The notes beneath the pieces are model-generated. The model was not told the origin of the DNA and searched no databases. It was given only the letters and a program-made list of their open reading frames with translations. Shown piece after piece: positions 57,965-64,000 of a stretch of DNA of 64,000 bases. This DNA comes from Pyrus communis (Eukaryota; Streptophyta; Magnoliopsida; Rosales; Rosaceae), in contig NC_084807.1 of assembly GCF_963583255.1 (NCBI RefSeq), positions 5,312,872-5,376,871 of the forward strand. The letters are read 5' to 3'. The number at the start of each line of letters is the position of its first letter. Position 1 is the first letter of the stretch. Made by a program: the position numbers and the translations under genes.

Positions 57965-60900
57965 GTCGAATCTAAAACATCTCCGTCACATGTTAGGAGG
58001 AATATCAGATGTAGGAACATTTTGTTTCTAGAATGAAATAGAATCCAATTCAAATACAAGTAATTCTAAAGTCAAAAAATTGGGAAGTGGTCAGAAAGTG
58101 GAGGGAATGGATTGTTTTAAGTTACGATCGGACCTTCAACGCCCACAATTCTGAAATAATATTGACATATATTTGAAAAGAAATCCAAAAAGGGGAGCTG
58201 CAACTTCATTGATGAGCGCAGCAAACTCATTTCCTGACCAAAAAACTAAATAAATTAGACCAAATACACCACAATTAATTATTTGAAGGAGAGTTTGAGG
58301 GCATAAAACAATAGAATCAACTTATTTATATATGATTTTTCTAATGTAATATGAACTTATGCTCCTTTTTTACTTTGTCATCTCTATTAATTAATGAAAT
58401 CCTCTTTGTCAATCAAAATAGGATGAAAAGATTACAGATTACTTAGTCTTCTATCACACAAAAAAAAGTATGGGCAATAATGTAATTTCATAAGTCCAAA
58501 TTTTACTATTTTTTATTGAAGCCTCACCTATAGGTGATGTTAAAATACCTCCAATATTAAAAATAAAAAAAACCAAAAATAAAAACCTCTCGCTGCCCCC
58601 ACGTTCTCTCTCTCTCCCTCTCTCCTTCTCATTTTCTAAAAAAATGTATTTATACACACAAAGTGTGTAGACAAATGCTAGTAAAAACTAAAATTTTAAA
58701 CGATTTGTCATATCAAGTTTAAAAAATTCTTAATTTATCATCTCACCTAACTACTTCAAGTTTTTCATCCAAAATAAGCCATGTGCAAGAAACATAACTT
58801 ATTTCAAGGTTATATTGGATATTTCAACGCCGCATTTCGATTCCCTTCAAGATTATTTTGACATTTCAACTCTTTTTTTTTTAATGAACATGATTGCTGC
58901 ATTGAATTCTCAAAACTTGTAGTTAGTTAAATTTACAAACCCAAATGTACTTTTTAAGTAATTCACCATAAGTTTATGAAATGAATGTGACACGTCTTTT
59001 TCGTACCAAAAGATAAGTAGAAAACTTGTGAAAAGGAAATCAAAAGTTGAAATCCAATTTATTGCCCACTGTAGTTTAAAAAATAATAAATAAATAAATT
59101 TGTGAAAAATGAGGTCCAAAGTCCAAAATAACCTTCTTTTGGATGAAAAACTTAACGGAGTTAAGGTGAAATGACAAATTAATCATTTTCACAAAAATGA
59201 GATGACAAATTAATGATTTCAGAAAAATCATATGATATATTGCTTAAAATTTTAATTCATATGATAAATTAAAAAATATGTATAAGTTTATATGACATTT
59301 CAAAAAAATTTCCTTATATATAAACTAAACATGAAGACTTGACTGTTCAAGGATTCAGGTGGAATTTAATCCTATAGATGTATGAAAATTAAACACATAC
59401 ATACATATTTGGTATAAGCATTAACTTAGACCATTTACTCATAGAAATGTATAAAAATATACAGATGAATTTGGTAAAAACATTATAAAACGTTTTATTT
59501 ATTTTCTACAATGATCGACTAAACGATCTTAGTTTTAATTGATTTTTTACAGAGATGATTTGTACAAAGTGATTTATAATATAAATGGTTCCGATTATAA
59601 GCATGAAGTTCATGAATAGGCCATTGAGTGTTTTGAGGAGGAACTCCTCCTCAACCTTAAGGAGCCAAGCAATTGAGGGGGAGTTACTCTTCAATTTACT
59701 TCGTGACCAATTTACGAAACTTTGGTCTTATAATCAGAACATTAATATTAAAATTACTCTATAAAGCTCATCTTTGCTAAAAAAATCAATAAAATATGAG
59801 ATCTTAGTCATCAAATTATAGAAAACCAAATAGACGATTTGGTAAAAGTATTATGAACTGTATATCTTTATGAACTGCTCATCTTTGCTACCATCGGTTG
59901 AATAAACGACTTTAGTTTTAATTGATTTTTTGTTAAGATGATCTTTAAAAATGATTTATAATATAAACGGTTTCAATTATAAACGCAAAGTTATATATGT
60001 GAATCAAACATAAAGTAAATTAAAAAGGAGATCATCCTAAATTTTAAGGAGCCAAGCTGCTCTATTTCAGCAGCTCCCCAAAACAGTACATAAAGTTTTT
60101 GGATAGGACAATTTTTAAACACACAAGATAATGTCAATAGTTAAGGGCGAAGGATTAAGGGCAGTCAATTACATATTTATCAAGGGAAATCCTAATTCAT
60201 AAGCAACAAACAACATGCTACCAACAAGAGTGATGCAAAGGAAAAACGCTAATACACACACGATGACGGTTATTGTTAGCACAACTCAATCATTTCTCTT
60301 TGTGCAATTGCAAAATTACGTAGGTAAATCATGCCCTAGGCTATGGATATTTTATTCTTTTTTAACATAGCTAGTATAAAAAAGCCATATTTTTCCGTTC
60401 AACGATAACATCATGTTCCGATCGAGTCTATCGAATTTCAAAGTGAGTTTCAAATTCCATTGCCTGTTATAGAGTGATTTCTTTCAAACCGTTGAGTCCA
60501 TGCCGGATGCAAATTGCAAATAGGTCGAGCATTACCTCTTGTGCCGATTTCTATCAAATGCATGGGTTATCTAGATTGCTACTGTTGGCAATAAGATTGG
60601 TTGGCTATATTCTCAAAATCTGAAGGCATCCCATTTTCTATCCCATGAATTGGGCTAACTATTCAGCCGTGAGCATCCGACCACACACACTTTTCTTCTT
60701 TTTGTCTTTTAGGGCAGTGGGGACTGGGGAGGGAGGATAAGGACTACATTTCTTTCCGAAAATAAAAGCCAAGTGCTTACTTGGAAAGAATAAGCTTATT
60801 AGACCATTAAATTATGTAAGTTGATTGCTACCAAATAAATTTTAAGGGGCCGTTTTTAAATTAATTTTTTATTTATTTGTTTTTTAAATTGAAAACTAAT

Positions 60901-61330
60901 GTAACTACTTTCAGTTTTCACCACAGTTGTTTAAATATTAACAAACTTCATCACAAAAATTTATATCTTAATTTTTTTACTACAAAAATTATCTTTCGAC
61001 TATCCTATTAGACTGCGAAAACGATTAATTCAGCTTAAGCCAAAAACGGTGCTTGCAGCTTGCCAGTATTATCCGATATACGTAACGTGTTCCATGTTTT
61101 TTAATGCTTTCACCTTCTACGTACATATCATTATCAACCTTCCAAACGACAAAAGTACTACAGTTCTACAGAAACAAAAATAAAACGACAAAGCACCTGA
61201 CCCACCGGGCCACCGTGGAAGTTGACACAACTTAAGGCAACAAAATACAAATTTTAGTTTCTATATAAAAACTTGTTCAAAACGACCACCTTTTAATAAA
61301 TGTTTATAGGATGACTGTTAATGCACAAAA
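57965..61330. other. Long AT-rich intergenic stretch
   Basis: No gene was found on either strand. Only a CT-rich tract near 58600-58628 and the duplication at 59514-59991 stand out. Confidence 0.55.
59514..59991. repeat. Dispersed direct repeat, two copies of about 95 bp, 380 bases apart
   Basis: Copies at about 59514-59608 and 59895-59991 share TTAGTTTTAATTGATTTTTT, GATGAT, ATGATTTATAATATAAA-like and GGTTNCNATTATAA blocks in order. The intervening sequence also shares GGAGCCAAGC with sequence after copy 2, so a larger duplicated block of about 400 bp, now diverged, is likely. Confidence 0.65.
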
Positions 61331-61507
61331 TCAGCATCGGTCTTGAGATTTTGGGGGCTCTGTGCGAAATTTTAATGGGGACCCTTAAATTGTATATAAT
61401 TTTCATTGCTATGTTTTATTTTACATTTTAATTTTTAGGATTATGTATGAATTGAGATTAAAAAAAAAAACAATTTTAGGTGTGGTGGACCAGTGGTTAG
61501 GTACTTA

Positions 61508-62718
61508 GGCCATCTCCAACCGAAGGGTCCAGATGGTCAAAAATAGCCTGAAACTGTCTCCAACCGAGGGCTAGGCCAGAGGGCTCGTGGAATCTGAAGG
61601 GCCCCACGAAATATGAAAGGGTCAAAGGGCTGGCCAAAAAATAGAGCAATCCTGTCGGTTATAACCGACAGGAGTTTTTGAGAAAAAATTTGAATACAAC
61701 AGCTAGTTAGCTAGCCATTGCATTCAATTTTTTATTTTTTTTGGTTTTTTTGGCCAATTTTTTTTGTTTAAAATTCTTAAAAATTCTAATTTTTTTTATT
61801 TTTTGGGCCAGTTACCGTTGTAATTTTTAAATTTAAATTGTAGTTTTTAAATTTAAGTTGTTGTAGTTTTTAAATTTAAATAATAAATTATGTTTGGCCC
61901 TATGGCCCTTTGACCCTCGGTTGGAGACGGTTTTTTGTGACAGGGCTAAAACGAGCCCTCTGGCCCTTTGGCCCTCGGTTGGAGACGGAGACAAATATGG
62001 TCATGTACTGTTCATTAAAATATTAATATCTTGGAGGGCCAGAGGGCTAAAACGAGCCCTCTGACCAGCCCTCTCACAAAAAACCATCTCCAACCGAGGG
62101 TCATAGGGCCAAACATAATTTATTATTTAAATTTAAAAACTACAACAACTTAAATTTAAAAACAACAAACTTATATTTAAAAACTACAACTAAAATTTAA
62201 AAACGACAAATTAAATTTAAAAACTACAATTAAATTCGAAAACAACATTAACTTAAATTAAAAAACTACAACAACTTAAATTTAATATCCATAATCAACA
62301 TCATCTTCATCATCCACTATCGTAGGAGCATAAAAAATATGAAGTTATAGGAAAAAATGGATTTTAAAAAAAAAAATTGTGAAATAGAAGTTATAGGAAA
62401 AAATGGAATTTAAAAAAAATATGAAACAAATTTTGTAAAATAAAGTTATAGGAAAAAATGGAATTTAAAAAAAAATGAAAAATAGAAGTTATAGGAAAAA
62501 TTTTGTAAATAAAAAATAACAATAAAATTGTAAAAAAAAAAAAAAAAGTTCAAATGCAACGGCTAGCTAACGTGCTAGCCGTTGCATTCTGGCCAGCCCC
62601 GGGCTGGCTGTATACAGCCAGCCCTCTCCGATTCCGTGGGGCCCTCTGGCCTAGCCTTCGGTTGGAGACGGTTTTCGGGCTATTTTCGGCCCTCTGGACC
62701 CTTCGGTTGGAGATGGCC
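61508..62718. mobile_element. 1.2-kb foldback DNA element with TTA target duplication
   Basis: The ends GGCCATCTCCAACCGAAGGG and CCCTTCGGTTGGAGATGGCC are exact inverse complements over 20 bases, and TTA flanks both sides (61505-61507, 62719-62721), as for PIF/Harbinger elements. The complementarity continues in blocks inward. A second inverted pair (about 61845-61935 and 62085-62165) closes around a centre of about 150 bases rich in GGCCCTCTGGCC words. The right arm contains three or four copies of an AGTTATAGGAAAAAATGG-containing unit (62340-62510). There is no transposase, so it is non-autonomous. Confidence 0.8.
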
Positions 62719-62721
62719 TTA

Positions 62722-63570
62722 TTTGCATCCCTATGTTTTTGAGTTCGAAACTCCTTATTTATAAATACAAAAAAAGAAAGAATAAAAACCCTTAAAAGGT
62801 CTAACATTTTAGTTGTTATGTTTTCTTTTACATTTTTATTCATAAAAAATGATAATATAAATGAAGAAAAAAATTCTTTGTATGGTAGCTAGGTGCCTTT
62901 TTGCTTCCCCTAAGTTTTTTGGTTCAAAACACCATGTTTTTAAATACCAAAAAAAATTTAAAATAAAACACTAAACCATGCATTTAGATACCAAAATAAT
63001 TAAAAATAAAACACACAAAAAAGCCACCACTGGGAAGACTCGAACCCAATTCTTGGATTAGAGATAATACGCTAGAGAATTGCATTGAGAGAACAATTCA
63101 ATATATCGTTGTACGTTTAAATTTATATATGAAATATATAGGTAAAGTAAAATCGTAAATTAGGACCCTTCCAAATTTAAGGGTCCTGTACGGTGTCACG
63201 ACTTGCATCGTCAGGGCCGACATTGCACAAAATAATGGTGTAATATTCTTTCTTAGGTCAGACGACACAGTTGGATACAGTCATTTGGAATCCCCATTTA
63301 CCTTTAACTGTTGTCCTTAAATGGTAAAATAAATCCTAGTAAGGAAACAGCAACAACATTTTTGTGGCCATGACAAAATTTTTTGGGTGTTATGGAGTAC
63401 GTATCACTTGAGTATTATAACCGTTAAAATCTTTAATTTTATATTTTTAAGCAAATTTTTAACATTTAAAATACATGTCACTCCGGGTACTCCAGAGTAC
63501 CCAAAAAAGTCCCAGCAATGTCTTGACCGTGACATCTTCAACCACATTCACAGACGACATTCTCGTGACC
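62722..63570. other. AT-rich repeat debris right of the foldback element
   Basis: It contains sequence resembling that immediately before the foldback insertion (see 61490-61507 and 62722-62760; again near 62880-62940), suggesting a tRNA-like repeat in diverged copies. No gene was seen; the small frame at 63387-63635 is not credible. Confidence 0.45.
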
Positions 63571-63574
63571 AGTA

Positions 63575-63790
63575 TTCTAAAAAGCTCGGCCTAGTGCCAC
63601 CTAGGCGCTGGGCGGTTGGCCGCCGCCACGATTAATCTCTACATGCTATAAGAAAGGGTGCTTTGTCTAGGCGGTAGCGTAGCCCACCTAGACCTACCTA
63701 TGCACCCACCTAGACCGCCTAGACCGCGACTCTCAAATGAGAAAATAAATAACTTCTATTTTATTTTTTCAATAAAATTGTAAGAGACTT
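63575..63790. mobile_element. Fragment of the CTAGGCG foldback family
   Basis: TTCTAAAAAGCTCGGCC, CACCTAGGCGCTGGGCGG, then CACCTAGACCGCCTAGACCG blocks match the termini of 7050-7528 and 50915-51047. Its right side is cut off where the MITE begins at 63792. Confidence 0.55.
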
Positions 63791-63791
63791 A

Positions 63792-64000
63792 GACCTGGTT
63801 TGGTACTGAGGTGATTCTGAAAAAAGCTAGTATCAAAAAAAGCTGGGAGCTATTTTTGTGTTTGGTAAACATTCAGCTTCAGCTTTTTTTCACAGTTTTG
63901 GGTGAAAAAAAGCCAAAAACAAGAAGCTGCAAAACCCAGCTTTGAAAAATCGGTTTTTTTTCACATCTGTTTTACATAAAAGTTTACCAAACACTATAAT
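63792..64000. mobile_element. PIF/Harbinger-like MITE, third copy, cut by the window end
   Basis: It starts GACCTGGTTTGGTACTGAGG after TTA at 63789-63791 and follows the 57617-57961 copy in the same orientation to the end of the window. The remaining 130 or so bases should lie outside. Confidence 0.85.

Noticed and set aside
59506..59694. Short frames in the 58-61 kb interval
   Set aside because: AT-rich chance frames without conserved content.
1..64000. CRISPR arrays, rRNA genes, intact tRNA genes, bacterial operons
   Set aside because: None seen. Tandem repeats present have no spacer pattern, tRNA-like words belong to SINE-type repeats, and the gene structures are those of a plant nucleus.

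Overview
This window is plant nuclear DNA. The genes have many introns with GT..AG borders, the intergenic DNA is AT-rich, and Ty1/copia, Ty3/gypsy-type, RTE-type LINE, SINE and MITE copies lie throughout. Protein matches and the style of the MITEs suggest a woody eudicot, most likely Rosaceae of the apple/pear type. That assignment is inferred from memory, not from a search.

Layout. 1-1722 is the end of a gypsy-type LTR. 2287-4923 (-) holds the first four exons of a plant glycosyltransferase-family gene with a one-base frameshift and no 3' half in the window, so it is probably a pseudogene. 7957-10170 (+) is SWC2, a subunit of the SWR1 chromatin remodeller (11 exons). 10989-12871 (-) is mitochondrial ribosomal protein mL53 (2 exons). 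14259-27125 (-) is exocyst subunit SEC5 (21 exons), whose introns carry two decayed RTE LINEs. 28566-33491 (-) is PHF1, the SEC12-like phosphate-transporter traffic facilitator (10 exons). It is divergent from UTP7 (WDR46/BING4), an SSU-processome subunit at 34435-39742 (+, 8 coding exons). 41183-43862 (+) is VTE5, phytol kinase (5 exons). I followed the reading frame across every splice junction of these six genes, and each gives a full-length, uninterrupted product.

From about 43.9 kb to the end I see no intact host gene. This part holds a gutted copia remnant (46412-47310), a young copia element with 5-bp target-site duplications (51043-55707) nested in an older foldback repeat, three copies of a 344-345-bp PIF/Harbinger-like MITE (30399, 57617, and 63792 running off the end), and a 1.2-kb foldback element (61508-62718).

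The host genes are unrelated housekeeping or metabolic genes and do not form a pathway. The most informative regulatory region is the interval between PHF1 and UTP7. It contains a P1BS (PHR1-site) match on the PHF1 side and a site II cluster plus telo-box on the UTP7 side, matching the known regulation of each gene class. I found no convincing undescribed system. The most unusual items are mobile-element structures: a copia element without a capsid region, LTRs of unequal length, and nested foldback insertions.
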